Positions 33,649 to 43,012 of a DNA stretch of 64,000 bases are shown here, one piece after another. This DNA comes from CAZMBI01 sp964564675. Its GTDB lineage: Bacteria; Pseudomonadota; Alphaproteobacteria; Rickettsiales; UBA3002. The notes below the pieces were generated by a model. It was not told the DNA's origin. It did no database searches and was given only the letters and a program-made list of their open reading frames with translations. Every line of letters begins with the position of its first letter. Positions within the stretch are counted from its first letter, which is position 1. The DNA lies in NCBI GenBank assembly GCA_964564675.1, contig CAZMBI010000008.1, positions 25,476 through 89,475 on the forward strand. The letters are read 5' to 3'. The position numbers and the translations under genes are program-made.

Positions 33649-34788
33649 ATGACTAAGCCAGCATAGATAGATAAAGTCAGCGATGCAAAGCCCATTCAGG
33701 CGACGATCTGGGGCAGCCGCGGCAGCACGCCGGTCAGCGGGCCGGAGCACACGCAATATGGTGGGCATACGTCGTGCGTGCAGGTGGATGCCGGTAAACA
33801 TACCATCCTGTTCGATGCCAGCAGCGGCCTGTGGGATTATATGAAAACCCTGCGCGCCGAGGTCAAAGCCAATGGCGGCACACTCCCCCGTCGGGTGCAT
33901 CTCATGCTCAGCCATCTGCATGACGATCACGTGCAGGGATTGAAATTGTTTCTAGCGGAGTTTGGCCCTCTAGCCACCCGGCAACATCCCATCACGATTC
34001 ATGCCCCGCCGCTTGTGTTTTTAAACAAACACAGCAATCGGGACCCCGTCACTGGCGGGCCGTGGGACAAAGACAGCGGCAGCGTGCCGCCGAAAGCATA
34101 TTTTCAGCGATTTATGCATGCGCCGTCTTTTCCCGTCTCTTTGGCGAATCATTTAAATAAGGCCCATATTGAGTTTAAAACCATTAATTCCGACCGCGGA
34201 CCGATGCTCGACTGGCTTTGGGATAAGGAACGCTTGCAGGTGCATAATACATTGCTTGCGCACGGCCAGGAAAAAGCGCTTGGCTTCAAAGTAACCCATA
34301 ATAATCAAACGCTTTGTTATGTGCCGGATTACGGGCGCGTGATGGATGAAAAGGCGGATCCTGCGCAACATGATACCGAATCGGACCGAAGGCTGGTCAA
34401 TTTTGTCAAAGGCGCCGATGTGCTGATTATCGACAGCATGTTCGCGGATGAACAATTCAGGGATTCGCCCAACCTGCGACGGTTTGGCCATACCACGCTC
34501 GAACATGTCATGCATATTGCGCAGGCGGCGGGCGTGAAGGAGCTGGTGTTTTTTCATCACTCGCCGCTGGCGAATGATCAGGCGCTTGATGACCGTCAAA
34601 AAAATGCCCTGGAATATGCACAAGAGAACGGCTTGAAAGCGTTTAGAGGCCACCATGCGCAAGACCAGATGCGTATCAGAATCGCCGGAAAACAGGTGAC
34701 CATCACCCCCTCAGATGAAGGGCGTCAGGAAATTGAACAGGAACGGAAGGCGATCCGCAAACGCGTCGCTGGCGCCTCCAGAGGCTAG
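33649..34788 (+). pseudogene. MBL-fold metallo-hydrolase with in-frame TAG at codon 6
   Basis: ATG 33649 is preceded by GGAAGAGGTA and is in frame with the whole protein, but codon 6 (33664-33666) is TAG. Without it the protein would be about 380 residues. The region directly after the stop encodes IWGSRGSTPVSGP and QYGGHTSC, a conserved N-terminal part of this MBL subfamily. Then come HLHDDHVQGLKLF (metal ligands), a VPDYGR strand and HHSPLANDQ. The GTG at 33778 is too late to include that motif. It may be a nonsense mutation (CAG to TAG) or a non-standard start. Enzymatic substrate unknown. Confidence 0.7.
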
Positions 34789-35754
34789 TCACAGCATCGT
34801 GTGCACGAACTGGTGATAAAACGGAATCCCGACAATCAGGTTAAAAGGCAGGGTGACGCCGATGGAGGCGGTCAGATACATGCCGGCATTGGCCTCCGGG
34901 ATCGACAGGCGCACCGCCGCCGGCGCCGCGATATAAGACGAGCTAGCGGCCATGGTGGCCATGATGACCACGCCATCGGGGGACAGGCCCGCCATCTGCC
35001 CGGCGGCGGCGCCGATAAAGGCGAACAATACCGGCAGGATGGTGCCGAACAGCAGGATAAAAGCGGCATCGCGGCGGCGTATGGCGCGGATGCGCTCGGC
35101 GGCGACAATGCCCATCTCCAGCAGGAATAATACTAACACGCCCTGGAAGGCGGTGATAAAGACCGGCTCGACCAGCAGGCGGCCCTCGTCGCCAGAAATC
35201 ACCCCGATGACAATGCCGCCCGCCAGCAACATCAGGGTTTTGCCGGTAAACACTTCGGCGAAGACGTGACGCAGCGGCACGCCGGGCGCGGTTTGTCGGC
35301 TGGCGAGCATGAGCGCGATGACGATGGCCGGAATTTCCAGCAGGGCGAGCAATGCTGCCATATAGGCCTCGGCTTGGCCGCCCTGGATGCGGATGAAGGT
35401 GATCGCGGCCATGAAGGTGACCGCCGAGACGGACCCGTAATGGGCGGCCAGGGCGCAGGCATTGACCATATTCTGGCGGCCGAGATAGCGCGCCACGGCA
35501 AAGGCGATAAAAGTGGTGACGGTACCGATAACCAGCGTGGCAATCGCCGGTTTCACCAGCAGGTGCACCTCGGTTTCGGCCAGCGCAAATCCCCCCTTGA
35601 GGCCGATGGCAAATAACAGATATTGCGAGATGACCTCATGTACCTGCGGTGGGACGCGCAGATCGCTGCGCAGCACCGCCGCCAGCATGCCGAGAAAAAA
35701 AGCCAGCACGGCCGGCGAGGTCAGGTTAATCAGCAGCGAATCGACAGCGTTCAT
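34789..35754 (-). CDS. SbtA-like sodium-dependent bicarbonate transporter family protein
   Basis: 321 residues with about ten helices in two inverted halves. LFAIGLKGGFALAE, ALAAHYGSVSAVTFMAA, and ATMAASSSYIAAPAA match the SbtA (DUF897) family. The family includes cyanobacterial Na+/HCO3- transporters; the substrate here is not known. The gene ends one base after the MBL gene stop and lies 13 bases upstream of the ubiA stop. Confidence 0.85.
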   Translation of the reverse strand: MNAVDSLLINLTSPAVLAFFLGMLAAVLRSDLRVPPQVHEVISQYLLFAIGLKGGFALAETEVHLLVKPAIATLVIGTVTTFIAFAVARYLGRQNMVNACALAAHYGSVSAVTFMAAITFIRIQGGQAEAYMAALLALLEIPAIVIALMLASRQTAPGVPLRHVFAEVFTGKTLMLLAGGIVIGVISGDEGRLLVEPVFITAFQGVLVLFLLEMGIVAAERIRAIRRRDAAFILLFGTILPVLFAFIGAAAGQMAGLSPDGVVIMATMAASSSYIAAPAAVRLSIPEANAGMYLTASIGVTLPFNLIVGIPFYHQFVHTML

Positions 35755-35767
35755 GGGGCCGGCTTCG

Positions 35768-36652
35768 TTAATGGATGACGCGGTCCATCACCATACTCAA
35801 AAACAGGATCATGCCAAGCCACGTGTTGGATTTGAAGCGTGCCAGGCAGCTGGCCGGTTTGTCCAGCTCCACGGTGAGCACCTGCCAGGAAAGCTGCGCG
35901 ATGGCCAGCGCCACCCCGATATAATAAACAGGGCCAACTTCGGCCGTTATCCCCGCGCCCAGCAAGAGTACGGCAAAGAGGGCATAAAAGCCGCCGATCA
36001 TGGCGCGGCTGTTGTCGCCGAAACGAATGGCGGTGGATTTGACGCCCAGCCGCATATCGTCTTCGATATCCTGATGGGCGTAGATGGTATCGTAGCCGAT
36101 GGTCCAGCATACGGCGCCGAGATACAAGGCGAATGCCGGCAGATCCGGCGCGCCTGCCACCCCGATCCAGCCAAACAGGACACCGAGATTGAAGGTGATG
36201 CCTAAAAACGCCTGCGGCCACCAGGTGAAGCGCTTCATGTAAGGATAGGCGACGATCAGCGCCAGCACCAGCGGCGACCAGTAAAGCAGCCGGTGGTGAA
36301 TGCTCCAGGCGATCAGCAGCCCGAGCACCAGCAGCAGGCCGGTGAGAATGATCGCTTCCGGGCGGGAGACGGCCCCGCTGGCCAGCGGTCGTGTCCGCGT
36401 GCGCGCCACTTCGGCGTCGATCCCGCGGTCGACAAGGTCGTTAATCATACACCCGGCGCTGCGCATGATGACGGCGCCCAGCGCGAACAGCAGCAGCAGC
36501 ATCAGCGACGGCCAGTTCTCGGTGGCCAGGCTGACGCCCCAGAAGCACGGCCACATCAACAACCAGATGCCGGCGGGCTTATCCAGTCGCATTAGGCGTT
36601 GATAAAGCAGCCATTTTGTGTCGATGTGTTGCATGCTTCGTTTGATGGTCAT
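35768..36652 (-). CDS. ubiA: 4-hydroxybenzoate polyprenyltransferase
   Basis: 294 residues, eight to nine helices. First Asp-rich motif GCMINDLVDRGIDAEVARTR and second YDTIYAHQDIEDD are complete. Attaches the polyprenyl tail to 4-hydroxybenzoate in ubiquinone synthesis, at the inner membrane. The start is about 14 bases from the divergent rsmE gene. Confidence 0.94.
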   Translation of the reverse strand: MTIKRSMQHIDTKWLLYQRLMRLDKPAGIWLLMWPCFWGVSLATENWPSLMLLLLFALGAVIMRSAGCMINDLVDRGIDAEVARTRTRPLASGAVSRPEAIILTGLLLVLGLLIAWSIHHRLLYWSPLVLALIVAYPYMKRFTWWPQAFLGITFNLGVLFGWIGVAGAPDLPAFALYLGAVCWTIGYDTIYAHQDIEDDMRLGVKSTAIRFGDNSRAMIGGFYALFAVLLLGAGITAEVGPVYYIGVALAIAQLSWQVLTVELDKPASCLARFKSNTWLGMILFLSMVMDRVIH

Positions 36653-36669
36653 TTGATTGGTTACGCGTG

Positions 36670-37470
36670 ATGCATTCCTACCCTAAAACCCGCTTATATG
36701 TCGAGTCTGGTCTGTTCAGCGGCGCATCGATTATCTGCGAGGACAAACAGGCGCATTACCTCGCGCGCGTGTTGCGCGTACAGCCGCGGGAGACGGTGGC
36801 GCTGTTTAACGGGGCCGACGGCGAATGGCGGGCGCGGGTGAGCGAGGTACGCAAAAAGGCGGTATTGCTTGAGGTTGAGGAGCAGTTGCAGCCGTTTCTG
36901 CCGCCGCCGGATATTTGGCTGTGTTTTGCGCCGATTAAATATGGCCGCATTGATTATCTGGTGCAAAAGGCGACCGAACTCGGGGCAGCACGTCTGCAGC
37001 CGGTTTTTACCGATTATACGCAGGCCGAGCGGGTGAACCGGCAACGGCTGTGCGCCAATGCGGTGGAAGCGGCCGAACAATGCGAGCGCGTGGAAGTGCC
37101 GGAATTGTGTGAACCGGTCGCTATGAAACAGTTGCTGGGTGACTGGCCGGCGGATCGCCTGTTGTTATATGGCGATGAAAGCGGCGCGGGGATCAGTATA
37201 CGGGAATGGCTGGCGCAGGCGGCGGCGAGCGGGCATGCGCAGACTGCCCGGAAATATGCCGTCCTGATCGGCCCCGAGGGTGGTTTTTCCGATTCCGAAC
37301 GCCATATATTAAGCACTAAAGCGACGGGCGTGGGGCTCGGCCCGCGGATTTTGCGCGCCGACACCGCCGCCATCGCGTTGTTATCCATCGTGCAATGCTG
37401 GCTGGGAGACTGGCAGCACCGCCCGGCATTTCGCCGGGAAGCGCACCAACCATCAACGGGGAATGCCTGA
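36670..37470 (+). CDS. rsmE: 16S rRNA m3U1498 methyltransferase
   Basis: 266 residues. N-terminal PUA-like domain (HYLARVLRVQPRETVALFNG), then SPOUT domain: KATELGAARLQPVFTDYTQ, IGPEGGFSDSE, and LGPRILRADTAAIALLSI. GTG at 36667 is an alternative start. The stop overlaps the gshA ATG (TGATG), so the two are translationally coupled. Confidence 0.93.
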   Translation: MHSYPKTRLYVESGLFSGASIICEDKQAHYLARVLRVQPRETVALFNGADGEWRARVSEVRKKAVLLEVEEQLQPFLPPPDIWLCFAPIKYGRIDYLVQKATELGAARLQPVFTDYTQAERVNRQRLCANAVEAAEQCERVEVPELCEPVAMKQLLGDWPADRLLLYGDESGAGISIREWLAQAAASGHAQTARKYAVLIGPEGGFSDSERHILSTKATGVGLGPRILRADTAAIALLSIVQCWLGDWQHRPAFRREAHQPSTGNA

Positions 37471-38747
37471 TGTTGCCATTGGTCAGTGAGGAATCCGACG
37501 TCTCGCCGATTATCGAACATCTGCGTACGCTGGCTTATGAACGCGCCGAGGCCATCGCCGCGTGGTTTGACAGCCAGTATGCGGCGAGCCCGCCGAGCTT
37601 TTATTCCTCGGTCGATCTGCGCCATGCCGGCTTTAAGCTGGCGCCTGTGGATACCAACCTGTTCCCCGCCGGGTTTAATCATTTATCGCAGGCGGCAAAT
37701 ACACGCGCGGTTGCACAGATTCAGCGGGTGGTCGCCGCGATTCAGCGGCCGGTGCAACGGGTGTTGATTATCCCGGAAAACCATACGCGCAATCCCGGCT
37801 ATCTGGCCAACCTGCAGGCGCTTGCGCATTTGTTTGAAGAAGCCGGCTATGAGGTGGTATTCGGTAGTCTGGCCGCCGAAAGCGGCCGGGCGCTCGTGCT
37901 TGATGCGCCGGAGGGTGCGCCAATCGTGCAGCAGCCGTTACAAAAAACCGGTAACCAGTTGACCACCGAAGGCGGATTCGTCCCCGATCTGATCGTGGTC
38001 AATAACGATATGACCGCCGGCGCGCCGCCTATTCTCAAAGGCCTGACCCAGCAGGTGGTGCCGCAAATGGGGCTGGGCTGGTATCGCCGGCGTAAATCGA
38101 TTCACTTCGAAGCGTATGATCGAGTCGCCCGGCAGTTCGCTCAGGCGTTTGCTATCGACCCGTGGCTAATCGCCGCACCGTTTCATCAGTGCGGGTTGAT
38201 TAATTTTAAAGAACGCCGGGGGATCGAATGCGTGGCGCTCGGTGTGGAAAAGGTACTGCGCAGCGTGCGCGCAAAATATGCGGAATATGACATCAAGCAG
38301 ACGCCTTATGTATTCATCAAGGCCGACAGCGGCACCTACGGCATGGGCATTATGACGGCGCGCTCAGGCGAGGAGGTCACCGAGATGAACAAGAAGATCC
38401 GCAACAAAATGAATGTGATCAAGGAAGGCGTGGCAAGCACCGAAGTGATCATCCAGGAGGGCGTGCCCAGCATCGATACGGTGCATGGCGCGGTGGCCGA
38501 GCCCATGATGTATCTTATCGGCGGCGAACCGGTGGGCGGGGCTTACCGGGTGAATGCCCAACGCGATCCGCTGGGCAATCTTAATGCCAAAGGCATGCAT
38601 TTCCACGGGATGTGCGACGAGCAGGAACCCGGCGATGCCGCGCACACCCGTGTGAAATATTGTAATTTCATGGTGTTCGGGCTGATCGCCAGGCTGGCCA
38701 CACTGGCCGCTTCCCGCGAGGAATACGGCGAGGGGTATGTAATTTAA
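37470..38747 (+). CDS. gshA: Glutamate-cysteine ligase (proteobacterial GshA-like type)
   Basis: 425 residues from ATG 37470. HEAGF-type start (DLRHAGFKLAPVDTNLFPAGFN), VLIIPENHTRNPGY, PDLIVVNNDMTAG, FIKADSGTYGMGIMT, and RVNAQRDPLGNLNAKGMHF are the hallmarks of the glutamate-cysteine ligase type found in Proteobacteria. First step of glutathione synthesis. No gshB follows in this window. Confidence 0.88.
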   Translation: MLPLVSEESDVSPIIEHLRTLAYERAEAIAAWFDSQYAASPPSFYSSVDLRHAGFKLAPVDTNLFPAGFNHLSQAANTRAVAQIQRVVAAIQRPVQRVLIIPENHTRNPGYLANLQALAHLFEEAGYEVVFGSLAAESGRALVLDAPEGAPIVQQPLQKTGNQLTTEGGFVPDLIVVNNDMTAGAPPILKGLTQQVVPQMGLGWYRRRKSIHFEAYDRVARQFAQAFAIDPWLIAAPFHQCGLINFKERRGIECVALGVEKVLRSVRAKYAEYDIKQTPYVFIKADSGTYGMGIMTARSGEEVTEMNKKIRNKMNVIKEGVASTEVIIQEGVPSIDTVHGAVAEPMMYLIGGEPVGGAYRVNAQRDPLGNLNAKGMHFHGMCDEQEPGDAAHTRVKYCNFMVFGLIARLATLAASREEYGEGYVI

Positions 38748-38788
38748 TCGGACCCGCGCCCAGTTGAAGCTGCCAGAGCGATCTTTCC

Positions 38789-40510
38789 TCACCCGGCCTG
38801 AATGATCCGCTCGGCCGGGAACATCAGGGTGACGGTGGTGCCTTCACCCAGTTTACTGGAGAGTGATAATTTTCCCCCGTGTAACTCGGTGAACATCTTG
38901 CATAGCGGCAGGCCGAGGCCGGTGCCTTCGTGACTCTGGCTGCGATGAACCTGGCCGAAGACCGATAGGGCTTTCTGGATTTCGTTTTCCGGTATGCCGA
39001 TGCCGTTATCGGATACTGATAGGGTGATGTTGCCGGTGCGTTTTTCCTGCCGGGCGGTGGCGACGATCTTGCCGCCTTCGGGAGTGAACTTAATCGAGTT
39101 GGACAGCAGATTGAGCAGAATCTGGCGGATCTTGCGCTTATCGGCGTAAATCAACGGTATATTGCTTTCCGCTTCCAGTTCGATATCGATATTTTTCCGC
39201 CGCGCTTTATCGGAGATGATGCGGGTGCATTCTTCGATGATTTCATTGAAATTCACCTCCTCCTCGTTGAGTTCGAGCTTCCCGGCCTCGCCTTTGGAGA
39301 ATTCGAGGATGTCGCTGATAAGTTGCAGCAGGTGACTGCCGCATAAGTTAATATCGTGCACGCGCTCTTTTTGTTTGTCGTTGAGTTCACCGAAATAACC
39401 GGCATTGATCATCTCGGAAAAGCCGATAATCGCGTTTAGCGGTGTGCGTAATTCATGGCTCATATTAGCCAGGAAGTCCGATTTGGCCTGCGATGCTAAA
39501 ATGGCGGCGGCTTCCGATTCTTCCACCCGGCGGATCTGTTTAGCCATGGCCAGTGCGAACAAAGACAGGACCGAGCCGAAAATCGTAAAAATAGCCAGAA
39601 AGCTGAGATCCTTGATGCGCGCATCCCGCCATTCGGTGAGAAAATCGTCCTCATCGATGACAATGGCCAGATACATCGGTAGCTGGCGCAATCCCTTGCG
39701 GGCGATGATCTGAATGGTGTCGTTAACGGTTTCGGTGGTGACGGTCACTTCTTTGTTGTTATCTGTTTCCTCGACTGCATCCTTAATCTGTTGGCGGACA
39801 TACCACAGGGTCGTCGAGTTGTTTTGCATTTCTTCCGTTGGACCGGCATAGGCGGTTTCGCCATTAGCCAGAAAAATGGACATAAACCCCTCGGAACTCG
39901 GGTCGACCGAACTCAGAAACTCAAGGAAGAATCTCGGGTCGATGGCGGCGATGACGGCGCCGCCGAACTGCCCTTCAAGCGTGACAACAGTGCGCGCAAT
40001 CAGAATCAAATTGGAGGCGTCGCCCTGTTGCACGCCGATGGTAAAGGAGCCGCTGTCTTCCACCGATAGCGAGCGAAAGATCGGCGCGTTGGCATAGGAG
40101 CGACGGAATGTCAATTGGTGCTGGTAGCCCTGCTTGAAAGCCGCTACCTGAATGGTACCGCGGGCGTCGGTAAGCACGATGGAGGCGATCTGCGGTGTTT
40201 CATCCACCCACTGGCGCATATTGTTCTGTATGTCTTCATTCAGGTTATTGCCGAACATCTGGTTAAAATAATGGCGCTCTACAACACGGCGCAGGGTGAG
40301 ATCCGCCGCCAGAAATGTCAGCTCAATCTGATCGGACAGAATACGAGTGAGGCGTTCGGCATTGGCCCGGCCGTCTTCAATGGCTTTTTCATACGCTTTG
40401 GAGGCCTGAAAGACAACGAACACGCAAAACAGCAGCATGATCAGCGAACTGAACGCAATCAGGGTTTTGACCTTTGGCGGCCGTTTTCTGCGCTTCTCCT
40501 GTGTGTTCAT
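38789..40510 (-). CDS. Membrane sensor histidine kinase with periplasmic Cache-like domain
   Basis: 573 residues from ATG at 40508-40510; a GTG reading to 40564 adds 18 residues. TM1 near 15-37, an extracytoplasmic sensor (about 40-295, with LRRVVERHYF and the DARGTIQVAAF strand), TM2 near 310-330, then HisKA with FLANMSHELRTPLNAIIGF (His near 350) and a HATPase with NLLSNSIKFT, DNGIGIP and GTGLGLPLCKMF. No receiver domain, and no response regulator gene nearby, so it is an orphan kinase. Confidence 0.92.
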   Translation of the reverse strand: MNTQEKRRKRPPKVKTLIAFSSLIMLLFCVFVVFQASKAYEKAIEDGRANAERLTRILSDQIELTFLAADLTLRRVVERHYFNQMFGNNLNEDIQNNMRQWVDETPQIASIVLTDARGTIQVAAFKQGYQHQLTFRRSYANAPIFRSLSVEDSGSFTIGVQQGDASNLILIARTVVTLEGQFGGAVIAAIDPRFFLEFLSSVDPSSEGFMSIFLANGETAYAGPTEEMQNNSTTLWYVRQQIKDAVEETDNNKEVTVTTETVNDTIQIIARKGLRQLPMYLAIVIDEDDFLTEWRDARIKDLSFLAIFTIFGSVLSLFALAMAKQIRRVEESEAAAILASQAKSDFLANMSHELRTPLNAIIGFSEMINAGYFGELNDKQKERVHDINLCGSHLLQLISDILEFSKGEAGKLELNEEEVNFNEIIEECTRIISDKARRKNIDIELEAESNIPLIYADKRKIRQILLNLLSNSIKFTPEGGKIVATARQEKRTGNITLSVSDNGIGIPENEIQKALSVFGQVHRSQSHEGTGLGLPLCKMFTELHGGKLSLSSKLGEGTTVTLMFPAERIIQAG

Positions 40511-40645
40511 AGCGTCTGTTTTATGTTCATTAGTGACGGCCCGCCCCGGCGGACGAAGGGGCACTCCCCTGCATTGTTACGCCCAGTTCGTTAAATTAAT
40601 GCTAAAATGGTGGCAAAAACCGTTTTTTGATGATTATCTGAGCAT

Positions 40646-42175
40646 ATGGTAGCACATAGTAACACGGTGGCCTTTGCCGGGATCGAGGCCACCCCGGTCG
40701 ATGTGCAGGTGCATATTGCCTCGGGCCTCCCGGCTTTTACCATGGTCGGCCTGCCCGATAAGGCGGTTGCCGAGTCTCGCGAGCGGGTGCGCTCGGCGTT
40801 AACGGCGCTGGGGCTGCCGCTGCCGGCAAAGAAAATCCTGGTGAATCTCGCTCCGGCCGATCTGATCAAGGAAGGCAGCCATTTCGATTTGCCGGTGGCC
40901 ATTGGCCTGCTGGTGGCGATGGGCGTGCTGCCCGTCTCGGAAATGGCGCATTATCTTGCGCTTGGTGAGCTCACGCTGGACGGGCATATCCTGCCCGTGG
41001 GCGGGGTGTTGCCGGCGGCGATTACCGCCTGCGCGCAGGATAAAGGCATTATCTGCCCGGCAAATAACGGAGCCGAGGCCGCCTGGGCCGGCGAGCTTGA
41101 CGTGCTGGCCCCGTCGTCGCTGCTGGCGCTGATTAACCATTTCAAGGGCCTGCAGGTGCTATCTCCGCCCGATCCGCTGTTGCTGCGCGCTGCGCCAACG
41201 GGGCCGGATCTGGCGGAAGTCAAAGGGCAGGAAACCGCCAAGCGAGCGCTGGAGGTGGCCGCTGCCGGCGGGCATAACCTATTGATGGCAGGGCCGCCGG
41301 GGGCCGGTAAATCGATGCTGGCGGCGTGCCTGCCGGGGATTCTGCCGCCGCTGAAACCCTCGGAAATACTCGAAATCAGCACCATTGCCAGCGTCGCCGG
41401 CAAGCTAGCCGGCGGTAAGCTGACCAATCGCCGGCCCTATCGCGACCCGCATCATTCCACCTCGATGGCGGCCATGGTCGGCGGCGGCCGGCGCGCCCTG
41501 CCCGGCGAGATTTCGCTGGCGCATCACGGGGTGTTGTTTCTGGATGAGCTGCCTGAATTTCCCCGTGCGGTGCTGGAATCGCTGCGCCAGCCGCTGGAAT
41601 CCGGCGTCATCACGGTGGCCCGCGCCCAGGCGCATGTCACCTATCCGGCGCGCGTGCAGCTGATTGCGGCGATGAATCCCTGCCGCTGCGGCTATCTGGG
41701 CGATGCCGGCCGCGCCTGCGGCAAGGCGCCCAAATGCGCCGTGGATTACCAGGCGAAACTCTCCGGCCCGCTTTTGGACCGGATTGATATGCATATGGAA
41801 GTAACGGCGGTGGAGCCGCTGGATATGATCGGCCGGGCGCCGGGTGAGCCCTCGGCGGCAGTGGCCACGCGGGTGGCGGCGGCACGTGAGATGCAGTGGG
41901 CGCGCTATGAAACGCTGGGGGTGCCGGTACGCACCAATGCGGCGGTCAGTGGCGATTTACTGATGGAACTGGCGATGCCCGAGGGCGCGGCGCGGCGGAT
42001 GGTGGAAGAGGCCACGCAACACTGGCAGCTTTCCATGCGCGGCCTGACGCGGGTACTGCGTGTGGCGCGTACGATTGCCGATCTGCAGGCGGCGCCCAAG
42101 GTGGAAACACCGCATGTCGCCGAGGCGCTGAGCTACCGCCAGACCATCATCGAGCGGCATAGCATGATGGCCTGA
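40646..42175 (+). CDS. YifB/ComM family AAA+ ATPase (Mg chelatase-like)
   Basis: 509 residues. N-terminal ChlI-type domain (VHIASGLPAFTMVGLPD), Walker A GPPGAGKS near residue 216, Walker B VLFLDELPEF, then CRCGYLGD and a C-terminal lid. ComM-type proteins act as branch-migration helicases in transformation-mediated recombination. Divergent from the sensor kinase gene. Confidence 0.94.
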   Translation: MVAHSNTVAFAGIEATPVDVQVHIASGLPAFTMVGLPDKAVAESRERVRSALTALGLPLPAKKILVNLAPADLIKEGSHFDLPVAIGLLVAMGVLPVSEMAHYLALGELTLDGHILPVGGVLPAAITACAQDKGIICPANNGAEAAWAGELDVLAPSSLLALINHFKGLQVLSPPDPLLLRAAPTGPDLAEVKGQETAKRALEVAAAGGHNLLMAGPPGAGKSMLAACLPGILPPLKPSEILEISTIASVAGKLAGGKLTNRRPYRDPHHSTSMAAMVGGGRRALPGEISLAHHGVLFLDELPEFPRAVLESLRQPLESGVITVARAQAHVTYPARVQLIAAMNPCRCGYLGDAGRACGKAPKCAVDYQAKLSGPLLDRIDMHMEVTAVEPLDMIGRAPGEPSAAVATRVAAAREMQWARYETLGVPVRTNAAVSGDLLMELAMPEGAARRMVEEATQHWQLSMRGLTRVLRVARTIADLQAAPKVETPHVAEALSYRQTIIERHSMMA

Positions 42176-42300
42176 TCTTAGCGCCGCCGCGCACTGTACA
42201 CAGCGCTGTGTTTGGCATTGGCAAACGGCGCGCGGCGTGGCAGATTAGCCATAAACACACATTAACGGCAAGCGTTCACCAACCTGCAACGAGGTGGGCA

Positions 42301-43005
42301 ATGGCTGCCGAACGACAAACATCCCCCGATATGGCCGAGGCAGAGCGGTCCTGGCGGCGCGAACTGGTGGTGCTGCATATGCGCTCGACGCGCACGCTCA
42401 ATCAGCTTGATCGGGCGAGTGAGTCGCTGCGGCAGGTAGAGCAGGAACTCGAAGCATTTCTCGATAGCTATTATGCTCAGGTGGGCGGGCTGGTCGATGA
42501 ATTACAGGCGCTGGAACAACAATTACCCGATGCCCCGCCGCCGGATGCCGCCGGGATGCCGCCGGCGCCGCTGCCGGGGCTCGATTCTCAGGTGAAGACG
42601 CTGTATCGCAAGCTGGTGCGCCAGTGCCATCCCGATACCGCCGGCGAGAGCGAGACCAGCGCCCGCGCCATTCGCCATCTGAATGCGGCCTACGCCCAGC
42701 GCGATATCGGCGAGTTATGGAAATTGCAATGGGAGCTGGAGCGCGACGCCGCGGCGCATTCGCCGCAGCGGCGTGTGGCGCAGCTGAAAGCGCATTACGA
42801 ACAGATGCAGGATGCGCTGAACACGGTGGAGGCGCGGCGGCAGGCATTGCTCGACAGTCCCGGCTATGCACTGATGCAGCGCGCCGTCCAGCTGCGGCTG
42901 TGCGGGCAGGATTTTATGGAACTGGTCAAAGCACACCTTAGCCGGCGCATCGCACAGAAGCGCTATAAGGCCCGGCGGGCGGGGTGTTCGCAGTCCACCG
43001 CTTAA
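42301..43005 (+). CDS. J-domain-like protein with coiled N-terminus
   Basis: 234 residues from ATG 42301, with GAGGTGGG upstream. The first 75 residues form a charged helical coiled coil, then a Pro-rich linker (PDAPPPDAAGMPPAPLPG), then LYRKLVRQCHPDTAGESE with HPD at 110-112, as in DnaJ. A helix-rich C-terminal part with basic ends follows. It could recruit Hsp70 (DnaK) to a target. It lies 7 bases from the convergent rpoH gene. No G/F or zinc region, so it is not a canonical DnaJ. Confidence 0.8.
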   Translation: MAAERQTSPDMAEAERSWRRELVVLHMRSTRTLNQLDRASESLRQVEQELEAFLDSYYAQVGGLVDELQALEQQLPDAPPPDAAGMPPAPLPGLDSQVKTLYRKLVRQCHPDTAGESETSARAIRHLNAAYAQRDIGELWKLQWELERDAAAHSPQRRVAQLKAHYEQMQDALNTVEARRQALLDSPGYALMQRAVQLRLCGQDFMELVKAHLSRRIAQKRYKARRAGCSQSTA

Positions 43006-43012
43006 CCGGTCG

